Part shown: positions 21,201 to 32,111 of the stretch, one piece after another
How the letters are laid out: the number at the start of each line of letters is the position of its first letter
Numbering within the stretch: the stretch's first letter is position 1
NCBI GenBank assembly: GCA_002179805.1
Contig: NAVB01000374.1
Span: forward strand, 1 to 39,917
Direction: 5' to 3'
Origin: Acanthamoeba lenticulata
Taxonomy: Eukaryota; Discosea; Longamoebia; Acanthamoebidae
DNA: 39,917 nucleotides
Notes under the pieces: generated by a model
What the model was told of the DNA's origin: nothing
What the model saw: the letters and a program-made list of their open reading frames with translations, nothing else
Databases searched by the model: none
Translations under genes and position numbers: made by a program

Positions 21201-22927
21201 GTACTGCGAATTGGCGTACTCCTGCTCGGCGGCCTTCATGAACCAGTCAAAGGCCTGGACGAGATCCATGGCCACGGCCACGCCGTTCTTGTAGACGATG
21301 CCCAGATTGTTCTGCGCAAAGAAGTTGCCTTGTGCCGCCGCTTGCAGGTACCTGCATGTGTGTGAGCCAATGCCAAGCTGACGTCCTTACAAGTTCTTCA
21401 GACATGAAGCCGAACACGTACAGCTCGACGGCCTTGGCCGAGTCCTTTGTCACGCCGCGGCCGTTGTCGTAGGCCCAGCCGAGGTCGCACTGCGCAGCGG
21501 CGTGTCCTTGTGCCGCCGCCTTGTGCCACCATTCGCAGGCCTTGGCTTCATCCTTCTCCACTCCATCTCCTGCAAATACAAATAAATTAACTATTTTTTC
21601 GAGTGAAAATAAAAGATTAATAAGAAGATAAATAAATACCGTTGAAGTAGGCCCAGCCGAGCTTGTGCTGCCCGACGGCGTTACCCTTCTGGGCTGAGCT
21701 CTCGTACCTGCCCAGGCCCGTTTCATGAGCCACAAAACCAAATTAAAACCAAAAATAATAAATTAAATTAAATTAAATGAAAAAGAATGGTGGCAAATAC
21801 AGAAGGCAAAACGCACCATTTGAAGGCCACGGCCAGGTCCTTGGCCACGCCGCGCCCGTCGTGGTAGCAGTTGCCCAGATTGCACTCGGCCACGGCATGG
21901 CCCTTGGTGACGGCCTTCTGGTACCAGAAGACGGCCTGCACGTCGTCGGCGTCGGTGCCCTGGCCGCTGGCGTACATCCAGCCGAGGTTGCACTGCGCGT
22001 CGGGGTCGCCCTGCTGGGCGGCCCGCTTGTACCACTTGAGGGCCTTCTTGTAGTCCTGGTGCACCGCGTAGCCCTTGGAGTAGAACACGCCCACCTTGAA
22101 CTGGGCCTTGGAGTCGCTCTTGCGCGCGGCCAGCAGGTAGTAGGCAAAGGCCTTGAACATGTCTTTCTCGACGCCGCACTCGGCGTTCTCGTAGATGCGG
22201 CCCAGCTCGTAGCACGGCCGCTTGTACCCGCTTTCGGCAGACTTGGTGTACCATTTGAGGGCCAGGGCCAGGTCGCGCTCGGCGCCCTCACCGTCTTCGT
22301 GCATGACGGCGATGTTGAATTGGGCCTTTGGGTCGCCCAGCTCGGCCGCCTTGTTGAACCAAAGGAAGGCCTGCTTGTGGTCCCGCTCCACGCCGCGGCC
22401 GCCGTCGTACATGCTGCCGATCGCGTAGGTGGCCCGCACGTGGTCCTGCTCGGCGGCCTTGGCATAACTGCGCGGTATTGGTGGCGCGCCGTTGGCCTCA
22501 CGAACAAGAGAGGGGGCGGTCGAGGAATGGTCATCATCGTACCACTCGAGGGCCTTGGCGTACTCGCCATCCTTCTCGGCCTTCTGGCCGAGTTCGTAGA
22601 GCTGGTCAGGTGACACGCGGCCTGTAGAGCGGTGAGCACAGGACAGGCGGGGCGGGGAGGAGCAGCAGCAGCGCACCCAGCAGTTGCTTGAGCTTGCGCT
22701 CAGCCTTGAGGATGCCGCCCCGCTTTTGGTCTTTCTCCTTGACAGGGTCGCTGGCCCTCAAGGGCGCCCTGCAGAAGGAGGGGTGGCCAGTTTGAGTACG
22801 AAAATCGGCCTGCAAGTCGAGACAATCTAACGCACGAGGTCCGATCCAGCTGCGTGCTGGTCTCGTTGATTTCTGCCTCAACATCTGCAGCACAACACAA
22901 AGACCACCATTTAGAAAAGGTTGTCAT
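18256..22927 (-). CDS. Sel1-like repeat protein, about 28 repeats
   Basis: Seventeen exons: 22836-22927, 22677-22768, 22543-22621, 21817-22467, 21640-21707, 21422-21569, 21136-21351, 20956-21063, 20735-20876, 20586-20633, 20302-20509, 20120-20221, 19802-20043, 19591-19712, 19432-19529, 19039-19343, 18256-18981. They join in phase to 1148 aa. After about 85 polar residues the whole protein is a chain of roughly 36-residue Sel1 repeats (typical unit: KAAEQGxxxAQxxLGxxYxxGxGVxxDxxKAxxWY). Sel1 solenoids are alpha/alpha superhelices that scaffold protein complexes. No catalytic domain, signal peptide or membrane segment is clear. One repeat (residues about 1020-1080) carries a Lys/Glu/Arg-rich insertion. 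Two introns (20634-20734 and 20044-20119) need GC donors to keep the repeat register. At the third intron the conserved Trp becomes Cys. The start ATG at 22927 has a good context (gcacc). Confidence 0.9.
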
Positions 22928-23146
22928 GGTGCCCTCAGGTTCGACAGTCGACCTTCTTGTGATTTCTTCAGCACACCTCCGCTGGACAGATCGCCCTCAA
23001 TGGCTGCCCCATCACCGGTGTCCATTATCCGTCTGCAGGCCAACCTTTCCTCAGTGAACTAATCGATCTTTTATTGTAGTGGGAATCTCGCCGATCGAAA
23101 TAGCTCGCCTTATTACTGTTATGCATATCGTGCTTTTTGATTAAAT

Positions 23147-23152
23147 TTTATT
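23147..23152 (-). terminator. Candidate polyadenylation signal (AATAAA on minus strand)
   Basis: TTTATT on the plus strand, 28 bp past the PP2C stop codon, inside an AT-rich tail. Confidence 0.45.
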
Positions 23153-23179
23153 TTTGTATTTTTACATTTTTGTTGGGCT

Positions 23180-26100
23180 TCAGCTGTTGCTGTTGAAGAA
23201 GACGACAACGGCAGTGATGTTGTCCCCGCCAGAGGTCAAACTCTCCCACCGTCGTTCCGCCTCACTCACCAGCGCCTCGCACGCCGCCTGTGGGTCCTGC
23301 CCGGCGTAGAGGGAGACGAGCTGCATGGCCTCCGTGTTGGTGAACACGTCCCAAAGGCCGTCGCACCCGATGATCAACTTGTCCCCGTCCCTGCGTCGCG
23401 TTCGTTGCACGTAAGAGACCATCCAAATCAAACAACGACCCGACAGAGAGTTCGCAAGGCGCGGCGTACTGAAGCGCGGCCACGAAGAACTCGGGCTCGG
23501 AGCTGACGCCGCACGTGGAGAGAATGGCGTGCCCTAACGATCGCGTCATCGCCAGGCCTGCAACCAAGGTGTGACGCAGAGGTGAACAACATTGTACTCC
23601 TACAACAGTAATAAACAAACAAACAGCCGTACCGAGCTTCTTGGCGCGGATCTCGTCGTACGAGTAGCAATCGAGGGAGGGGAACACGCGCAGCGTCTTG
23701 CCGTCGGTGCCGGCCATCACGCACCCGCGTCCGTTGGACTCGCGCGTCACCCGGTCGGCCTCCTCCTTGCGTCGTGGCCTGTGGTCCTGCGTGGCGATGA
23801 CCTCGCTGAGTTGCGGGTCGGCGAGCTCAAGCGTGGTCCGCCGCCGTCGGCCACCAGCACCGCCGGCGCCGACGCCACGGCCACGGCCACGACCGCGGCC
23901 TCTGCCGCGGCCTCGCCCGCCGCTTCCACTGTTGTCGTCGGCAGCCGAGTCCAAGTCGTGTATCGGATGAGGCCCGACCAGGGACGGAAGCGAAGCCTGG
24001 GAAGGGTGGTCGGTGCCGCTCCGGCCACCGTTGTTGCGGAAGAGGACTGCACGGCTGTCGCCCACGTTGCCGATGACCAGCGCATCGTCGACCTGGACAC
24101 AGAGGACGGCCGTCGTGCCGTACTCGATGTCAGACTCGAGCCCGTCGCGCACGAGCAGATCCTGCGTGCGTCGGATGCCGGCCTGGATGGCAGTCTTAAC
24201 CAGCTCGACGGCGTCGGTCGAGGCGCCTTCTGCCACCTCGTCCTGCTTCAGGTCCACAAAGCTCTGCGCGATGAAGGCCTGAAGCCACTTGGCGCCGGCC
24301 TGCGCCGCATAGCGGCCCTTGGTCCCGTGCCCGTCGAGGACGCCAAACAGCGCCAGGTCGTCGCCCGGCATCGGTAGCGCCGCAAACTCGGCCTCGATCT
24401 CGACGGGCAACGTCGGCGGAGCCTCCGCCATCATCGCAGCAGCGGCCGCAGCCGCGGCCCGCCGGGAAGACCGGCCGCGACGGCCGCTGCCATCGCCGTT
24501 GCTAGTCGTCGCAGTTGACTTTGCTGTCGTCGTCCGCGTGTTGTGGAGAGCCGACAGCGGGACGATGAAAGCGTCCTGATTCTCGGGCCGCCCGCCCGTC
24601 AGCGATACGAACCCGACGCGCCACCGAAACGAGCGCTTCGGTTTCAGTGCCGTCGTTGTCGTTGTCGTTGTCGTCTCCGTTGTCGTCACCATTGTCGTGC
24701 CCGCAGCCGTTGTCGTCTTTGCCTCCGAAGCATCTCCAAAGCCGTGGCCATCTATATCGATTATCTCATCTTCATCGTCCTTCCCTGGTTGGGCTACTGT
24801 TGTGGTTGTCGTCGTTGCCGTCGTCGCTTCCGCTTCGTCAGACAAAGCACGCTCGTCTTGCTGCTGCTTCTTCCTCTTCGTTGGCGCCTTAGTCTTGGCC
24901 TGACTCTTCGGCTTCTTCTCCGGCTTTTGCTTCGTTGCGGCGGTAAAGTCAGCATCATCGTCCTCCTCGCTGCTCCGCTTGCGCTTGCTTCGTCGTGCGC
25001 CCCCGTTGGCCTTTGTCTCGTTCACGGTCTCAGCTTCCTCCTCTTTGCTCTTCTCTTTCGTGTCCTTTTCGTCCTTCTTCGGTGGCTCAACCTCGCGGCT
25101 CGGCTCCACAGGTCGGGTCTCACCTGCTGGCGGCTCTTCCGAAACGCGGCGGTGAGCGTGCAGCGCGGCTCGTGCCTGGGCGAGGTCATCAACGATACGT
25201 CGTCGTTCATCGTCGAGCTCAGCGAGCCGCCGCTCCAGTTCTGCCACTCGCGCCACCAAGGCCTCGCCCTGCGACGCATCATCGCGAGCCACAGCACCGG
25301 CAGGAGTCTCACCCTCGCCGCTGCGGCCAGTAGGCGACTGGTCCGTCGTTGCTGCGTCGGTGACGGTCGTCTGCTTTCGCCGTTTCTTGACAGGAGGTTC
25401 GGGAATCGCCGCCGCGGCCACAGCCGTCGCAGCCTTGTCGGTGGTCCTGCCCCGCTTGCGAGGTCCCGATGGGGTTGGCGCTAGCGTCACCGGAGTCTCT
25501 GTCGCCGGTGGCGCTGCTGCTTCGTCGTCCTTCGTCGGCTCCGCTTCGAACATCGTTGCTGGCTCGTCAATCGCGAGCGTCGCAGCCTCCGTCGCCGTCG
25601 TTGTTATCGTCGGCTCTTGGTTGCCTTCGGCCTTGCTTGGCTCGCGATCTTCCCCAAAATCGTCGAGCGCGCGGGGCGCCAACCGTCCCTTGCCCGCAGC
25701 CTTGGGCTGGCTGGCTTCGCCGGTCTTCTTCCTGCTGCTACTTGGCGTGGTCTTGTCCTTGGTGGAGGTGGTGGCGCGCGTGGGCGTGGTAGCGGTGCTG
25801 CAGTTACTGGCTTCGCTCCGGCTCCGTTCCTCGGCCTCCTTCTGCTTGAGGCGTTCGCGGCGCTCAGCCTGGCGCCGCTTGAGCCGGCTCTCGCGCTCGG
25901 TCATCTCGCGCAGGCGCTTCTCCGTTTCCACGCGCTCCCGATGCACTCGTTCGATCTCCTCGTTCAGGAGTGACTCCTTTCGGCGCCGCTTGCGCTCGTC
26001 GGTGCTCTGCTGCTGGTCCCGCAGCGGCGACGTCCCCGGGCTCGGCGTTCCTAGACCTGGCGCCGTAGGTGTCGTGCCGACGGGCTCTGAGGTGCGTTCG

Positions 26101-27314
26101 GCCTTGGCTTCGGCCTCGTGTTGCGATTGGCTGTTGGGCACGAGCACCTCCGCCCCGCCCGGAACGAGCGTGTCGGCACCGGTGGCGGCAACGGTGTCGG
26201 CGACGGCCGTCACTTGGTCTTGGCCACCGCTATTATCGGCGGCCCTCTCACCAGCCTCTGCCAGTGGCACCTCGATGGCCTCAGGCGTTGGGTCGGGCAC
26301 AGTCTTCTTCTCAGTTTCACCTTCCGCCAGTTCGGGTCCGCTGGACTTGGCTTCTGACACCTGCTGCTGAGCAGGCTCCTCCGCCGCCGCTGTAGTCTCG
26401 ACTGGAGCAGCTCGCTGCTCGGTGGCTCCAACGGCAGAGTTGGCGTCGTCGTCGTTGTTGTTGTTGTTGTTGGCTTCTGTAGCGGCGGGCCGCTCCACGG
26501 CGCGCAGGTAGCGCGAGACAAGTTCGGGCTTGTTGCCACGAGACGAGAGCCCGAGCGCCTTCAGCATCTCCTTCAGCTGCGGGACCTTCAGCTTCCGCAC
26601 CGCTTGCTCGTCCTCCACAACCGGCGCTGGACCAGAAGTGGGAAGGGTAGCTGCGGCCGGTGCAGGCTCACTCGGCGCTGCCGGTGCTGGCTCTGGTGCA
26701 CTAGCATCGCTCTGGCGCCTGGCCTCTTCACCTGCAGCTTGGCCGTCCGCTTCCCCGGCCTCGAGCTGCTGCACTGCCGCCGCCTTGACATCAGCCCTGG
26801 CCGCAGCAGCCGCGAGTTCAGGTTGTGCGTCATCAGCATTTGAAACCGATCCCTCGGGGACAACATCCTCAGCGGGCTTCTGGGTGCTCTCAGCGCTCCT
26901 ACGCTTTGCCGTTCGCTTGGGTCGCGTTGTCTGAGGCTCCGCCGGCCCCGGGGCTTCCTCCTGGTCTTTCTCCTTTTCCCTTTCCTGTTTTTGCTCCTTC
27001 TTCGCCTTCTCTTTCTTGGTCGTCTTCTTTTGCTTTTGTTTCTTGCCCTTCGTGACCTCCTTTGCCTTCGCCTCAGGCTGGCGCTCTTGCGACGAGACTC
27101 CATCTTCCTCCTGCTCCTCTTTCCGTTTCCTGTGCCTCTTTGTTGCTCGTGGCTTGGCCGCTTTGGTCGCCCCCTTCTTCCCTCTCTGCGTAGCCGTCGC
27201 ATCTCCTTCTTCATCTTCTTCAATTTTGAAGGCATAGGGGTCTGCCTTGTCACGAGGAGACACGGAGGCCCCTTTTGGGGGCTCTTTTCTCTTCCCTCGC
27301 CGTGCTGAGCTCAT
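23180..27314 (-). CDS. SAP domain / coiled-coil / PP2C-type protein phosphatase fusion
   Basis: Exons 23633-27314, 23440-23557 and 23180-23390 give 1336 aa. Residues 1-230 are Lys/Glu/Ala-rich with many basic nuclear-localisation-like clusters. About 238-275 is a SAP DNA-binding motif (VRKLKVPQLKEMLKALGLSS, then RGNKPELVSRYLRA). Charged coiled coils lie near 440-490 and 680-715. The PP2C (PPM) catalytic domain fills about 893-1336 with ENQDAF, FGVLDGHGTKG, EYGTTAVLCVQ, IGNVGDSRAVL, LAMTRSLGHA, LIIGCDGLWDVF and SGGDNITAVVV, so all metal-binding aspartates are present and a Mn/Mg-dependent Ser/Thr phosphatase is expected. The phosphatase has a poly-Ala insertion (about residue 960) and an Arg-Gly repeat insertion (about 1135). 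A chromatin- or nuclear-matrix-associated phosphatase is inferred. The start is the first ATG (27314). Exon 1, at 3.7 kb, is the longest here. Confidence 0.9.
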
Positions 27315-27957
27315 TCTCGCTTGGCGCCGTCTGCAGGAATGAAGATGATTAATGTGTAGCAATCGGCGAACTGAGAGGGCTAAGCAATTGAAACAAGCAT
27401 ACCCTCAAGACGGCAACGAACAAATGTGCCACCCACCGTTGCTGCCCCGCAGATGAAGAAGCCAACAGTTTGTAACGGCTAGGGCTATGTTGTCGACACC
27501 TTTTGTTCTTCTCAGAATCATTCCAGGCATTCTTTAGCGGTCTGTCCGTCTGCGACCGACTGGCTGCGGCACTGATCACACCAGCGGCACTGCCTTGCCT
27601 GACTGCCGGCTTTCAAGCATCCAGCACCTTGTTTTTTCAGTCCACCCCACTGGCCTCACCTGGCCAGACCTCCGTTATCGTGAGAGGTTTAAATATAGGT
27701 TGTCCTGCCGTCCAGCAGCAGAACAACCGAAAAAAAAAAGCTCACCGCAAAAAACCAGTTTACGAAGAAGAGCAAAGACTCGAGCCTGTTGCGTGCCCTT
27801 GATTCAACAAACTGACGGACTTCCAAGAGCTCGTTCGTCCTGCGTGCGCCAACTGATCTTCTTTCCTCGTTGCTTTCTCCGCTAAATCCAAGTTTCAGCT
27901 CAACTTCGATTTGCCGCTTCCTGTCGAAACACCTTCGTGTAGCGCGCACCAACCGCC
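27315..27957. other. Intergenic between divergent PP2C and kinase genes
   Basis: 643 bp, the longest gap in the window. A TTTAAATATA string at 27688-27697 could be a TATA-like element for the kinase gene, about 260 bp before its start. No frame on either strand looks like protein. An A9 run sits near 27730. Confidence 0.5.
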
Positions 27958-30862
27958 ATGATGTTGTGCGCCTCCGCCGACAAGATGCCGAACGGCCCCG
28001 TGCGTCCGTCAGCTGAATTGCTGGAGGAGCAGATAAAGCTGGGTCCCGTGCTGGGCCACGGCACCTTTGCCACGGTCTACCGTGGTGAGTGCTTTGGCCT
28101 CACCGTTGCTGTCAAGGTTCCTTTTGTCGGGAACGCGAGCGGCGACGCTACGACCACGGGCGATGAACAACCGAAAGACTCAGCCGCCACCACTCCAGCT
28201 CAAGAGGAGCAACCACATCAGCAGCCGCTGCCGGCCTTGTCCAAGGAGGATCTGGAGGACCTCAAGCAGGAGATCCGCATCATGACGTGCGTCGACTCAC
28301 CACACGCCCCATCTGAAGCTGCCGGCCAGCTCACTCCAAGCTTTCATACTTACACCGCCTCTGCAGGTCGAGCTTGCATCCCAACTTGATCCTCTGTCTG
28401 GGCGCCTGCACCGCGCCAGACAAGTTCAGGATCGTCCTCGAGCTCATGGACGGCGACCTCGAGACGTGCGTGCCCTCTCGTCGTGGCTGCTGAGGCCACG
28501 CTTGGTCTGGTGTGGCCTGGGCTGAGCCGTTGCGGGTTTGTGGTGGGCTGGTGCGATTACAGGCTGCTCATCAAGTCGCCAATGGGCAAGAAGATGTCGC
28601 TCTTCCACCGCATGTGTATGGCGCGCGACGCTGCCCGTGGCATGCAGTGGCTTCACTCGCGAGATCCGGCCATCATCCACCGCGACTTGAAGCTCGAGAA
28701 CATGATGGTATGGATTATGATCAATTTATTATTTATTTATTTATTTACTCGTTTGAGGTGTCGACACTCACTTGGGCGGGCCAACAGTACAAGAAAGTGG
28801 GCGATACGTTTCAGATCAAGATCGCCGACTTTGGGCTATCGGCCCTCAAGCCCAAGAAGTCGGACTTGCTCGTGTGGGAGAAGGTGGGCACCGTCAACAC
28901 CATGGCGCCCGAGATCCTGCAGGGGTCGGACTACAACGAGAGCGCCGACGTGTACTCGTTCGGGATCATCTTGTGGCAGCTCTTCACCTGCGAACCTCTC
29001 TACGCCGACGTCGAGTACGTACTCTTATGGCCCAGCCTGGCATCATCGCTGCCACGATTGAATCGGTTCTCATATGGGCGTGCGCGTGTGGACCGGCCAG
29101 GCACATGTCGACAGAGGGCCTTGCCTTTGAGATTTGGCGCAACGGCCTGCGACCCAAGATCCCGGCCAACTGCATTTCCAGCCTCAAAAAGCTCATGCAG
29201 GAGTGCTGGCAGGCCGACGCCACCAAGGTGAGGCCACACCCACATGTTACCTTGCGCTCGACTGGTGTGCGAACAATGTGGTTCTAACAGAACCACGATG
29301 GTGCAGCGTCCGTCCTTCGAGCGGATCAACAAGAAGATCGACCGAATCCTCATCCAGGTCGCCATCCGCGACGAGCATGGACGCAAGTTCTGGAAGAAGT
29401 ATTTCTTCCGCCAGGTACCGCCCGCGTCGTGTGTTGGCGTGGCTTGGCCTGTTTTTATCTGGTGCGACCTGATGAGGTTTTTATTGTGGTACATGCAGCA
29501 CAACGTCCCCTGGCAGAGCTTCGCGCAGTCGTTCTACCGCTTCATTCGTCAGCGCATGCCGCGCCGGATAGACAAGGCCCATCTCGACGAGGCCACCACG
29601 AACTACCTGTGCCTGAAGAAGCTGCTCGCTCGCCGTTCGTTCTCTCGCTCACTCTGCCCTTGTTGTCGTCCTCGCCAGGCTGATGTCCCCCCCCCCACCA
29701 TTGGCATGCGTCTCTGTGCAGCCGACGTCGAGGGCTTGGAGTTTGTCAACATCCAGCACTTTGGCCAGATCGCAGACCTCTTCGGGCCGCTCGTGCGGGA
29801 TAACTCGCACTCGCACCCGTGCGTGCTGGACGAGATCAGCGACCTCCTCAAGGAGCGTTGGTTCCACGGCTTTGTCCGGCGAGGCGAAGCCCATCGACGC
29901 CTGCTGGGCCGTCCCGCCGGCTCCTTCCTCTTCCGCACGACCTCGAAAGAAGGTTCTGATCTTTTATATTGTTTTCCATTTACTTTATTTTATTTTTTAA
30001 TGCTGAAAAATAACTCACTTTTAAATACATAAACAATAATGCAGGCGTGTCAGTGGCGCTGACGATGGTGAGGACGGAGGGTCGGCACCCAAACAATCTC
30101 TACATCTACAAGAGCAACAACCGCTTCCAGTTCTTGGGCTTCGACAGCCGCAACTACATCTCGCTGTCGGCCATCGTGCGCGATCTCGAGCGCATCACCG
30201 GTTTGGCGCTGCTCCCGTGCCCGGGCTGGCCCTTCTCGCCCTGCTTCACGGGCGCCGAGGATAACCTCGACGACTCGGACAGCGAAGACTACATCCCCTT
30301 CCTGGGCGAGCTCGTGGGCGCCTCCACCAGCGGCTCGTCGTCGGCCTCGTCCTCGCCGCGCGGCAAGGAGGTCAGCAGCGAGGGCGGGAATGAGGAGGAC
30401 GACCGACTGCCGTCGCCCACAGGGCCTCAGCGTGGCGAGGAAGGCCTCTTGCGCCGACAGCTCCAGCTGCGGAAGCTTCAGCAGTTCCACCTGCACAACG
30501 TCGAGCGCCAGGCGGCCGAGCCGCCGCTGACGCCGCCGCCTGAGTCGCCCCTGGCGTCACCTCACTCGCCCCACCTTCAGACGAGTCCGGCGCTCTTTGA
30601 TTCGCCCCGCGCGCTCCCGCTCGGCGGCTCGCCTTACGCGCCCAAGAGCGGCACCGTAGCGGGTCTCGATGGCGACGACGCCGGCCAGAGGCTGCTGCTC
30701 CGACAGGACTCGCTGATGACGCTGCTCGTCAACGACCCGGAGCTCGAGGAGCGGCGCAAGCAGCGAGAGGAAGAGCGGAAAGAGCGCGAGGCGCAATGGG
30801 CCAAGGAGGAAGAAGAGCGCAAGCGGCGGCGGGAAGAGCGCCGCAAGTTTCTCACCAAATAA
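27958..30862 (+). CDS. SH2 domain-containing tyrosine-kinase-like kinase (SHK family)
   Basis: Nine exons: 27958-28286, 28367-28465, 28563-28707, 28788-29014, 29101-29227, 29307-29414, 29499-29634, 29722-29952, 30045-30862. They give 739 aa, all in phase. N-terminal kinase domain: LGHGTFATVYRG (P-loop), VAVKV (catalytic Lys) followed by a 45-residue Thr/Gln-rich insertion, HRDLKLENM, IADFGLSALK, VGTVNTMAPEIL, ADVYSFGIILWQLFT and RPSFERINKKID. A helical linker follows, then an SH2 domain (RWFHGFVRRGEAHRRLLGRP, GSFLFRTTSKEG, NLYIYKSNNRFQF) whose FLFRTTS keeps the phosphotyrosine-binding Arg. The C-terminal tail is acidic, Pro/Ser-rich and ends in a highly charged helix. Kinase followed by SH2 is the SHK layout known from Dictyostelium, where members act at the cell cortex. 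Dual-specificity activity is likely but inferred. Confidence 0.94.
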
Positions 30863-31308
30863 TCAAACGGCAGGGGACCGTGCCCTTGCGCGCAAGTGAC
30901 CGCTTTTGCCGCTTTTCGTATCGTCGCTTTCGTTCTTTGGAATTCTCGGCGTCCCCTTGTTGGGGCAACAGCGCCTCCGAAACTCCTGGGCGCCCTGTGC
31001 GATGAACGAGGTGGCTCAAGGGGAGGAGAGCGGGGATCGGGCGACGAGGTCACCACCACCCCTGAGCGAGGCGACGATCCTGGCTTCCCTCTCATAGCGC
31101 ACGCTCAAGCTCCGCGGTGCGCCCATACGACAGGCCGTGGGATAAAACGCGCTGGGGCGGCCGCAGTCCAGGTTTTACTCGCGACTTCAACCGTCCACTT
31201 CAGTCCACCTTTCTCAACTGAGCGAAGAGACCGTACTCGAGTCCTTCCTCACCACCCAGCTGCAACCTTCCATACAGGAGTAGGATCAACACATCACCAT
31301 CCCGCGCT
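30863..31308. other. Intergenic, no gene seen
   Basis: 446 bp of moderately GC-rich sequence between two plus-strand genes. Open frames exist but have no domain character and change composition abruptly. It probably holds the kinase 3' UTR and the promoter of the next gene. Confidence 0.5.
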
Positions 31309-31788
31309 ATGGAAGTGGCACCCCTCGTCAACACGCATAACCACGACCTCCACCCGCCGCAGCGCCAGCTTCAGCGCCAGGCGACACCTAAGCTGCTGCG
31401 CCAGCCTTCGCTCAAGAAGGTGGAGTACTTCGTCGAGATCGCCCCCGCCAAGGACGAGGAGGTCGAGCCGCCTGTGCCTAAGGGTGTGGGCTCCCTTGCC
31501 ATGCGGCGCGTCAAGCGACGAATGGCCCGCGGTTTCGGCGCGACCTTCAACTTCCTCTCGCAGCTTGACGAGGAGCAGTGTGTCGACGAGAACGGCTTCA
31601 CCTACCAGCACGATCCGTACGTCGACAAGGTCGTGCAGCCGCGCGAAGAGCGCCGGTGGATCCTGGACCAGAACGCAGGAACCTGGACCTTCAGCTTTGC
31701 CGAGCAAGCTGACGCCGAACAGCCGCACCACTTTAATGAGGCCGTTGATCACCGTCTCCTGCTCTCCCGCAAGGCCAGCAACTTCTGA
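31309..31788 (+). CDS. Hypothetical single-exon protein (159 aa)
   Basis: An ATG-initiated frame of 159 codons with strong C/G third-position bias like its neighbours. No signal peptide or membrane segment is seen. The N-terminus is His/Gln/Pro-rich, followed by a basic stretch (MRRVKRRMARGFG) and an aromatic, acidic C-terminal half (RRWILDQNAGTWTFSFAEQA). No family is recognised. The opposite strand and another frame are also open here, as often in GC-rich coding DNA. This frame is preferred for its amino-acid composition, ATG start and clean ends. Confidence 0.6.
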   Translation: MEVAPLVNTHNHDLHPPQRQLQRQATPKLLRQPSLKKVEYFVEIAPAKDEEVEPPVPKGVGSLAMRRVKRRMARGFGATFNFLSQLDEEQCVDENGFTYQHDPYVDKVVQPREERRWILDQNAGTWTFSFAEQADAEQPHHFNEAVDHRLLLSRKASNF

Positions 31789-32111
31789 TTATGCTTTTTG
31801 ATTTAGCACATGCTTTTGCTAGCGTTCGGGAAGGATTGATATCTATCTCCTTCTCCAGACGCTGTGGATGCATGCCGTTTGTAAATTCCATCTTTGTAAA
31901 TGAATCATTTTTTTAAAACATTTCACAAACGCGGAACAAGAAAAGGAAGAAAACTGCCTTTCCATCAAAGAGCAGAAGGAAAGTCGTGGAAAGCGCCAGA
32001 AGACTTGGCCACTCCGTCCCAACCGGCAGCCACCAACTGGTGTCAAGCCAACCTTGTCCTCCTTGAAGGCGCTCAAGTTTTACTCAACACAAGGTGCACT
32101 GTATAACGGCA
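31789..32111. other. Intergenic, no gene seen
   Basis: 323 bp between two plus-strand genes. AT-rich near 31885-31925; no coding signal on either strand. Confidence 0.5.

Noticed and set aside
24543..26370. Long plus-strand frames opposite the PP2C exon
   Set aside because: Low-complexity Arg/Ser/Leu translations arising from the Lys/Glu/Ala-rich sense strand.
30896..31801. 301-codon frame overlapping the 159-aa gene
   Set aside because: Ser/Thr/Arg-rich in another frame, not ATG-supported, and a typical shift-frame shadow of GC-rich coding DNA.
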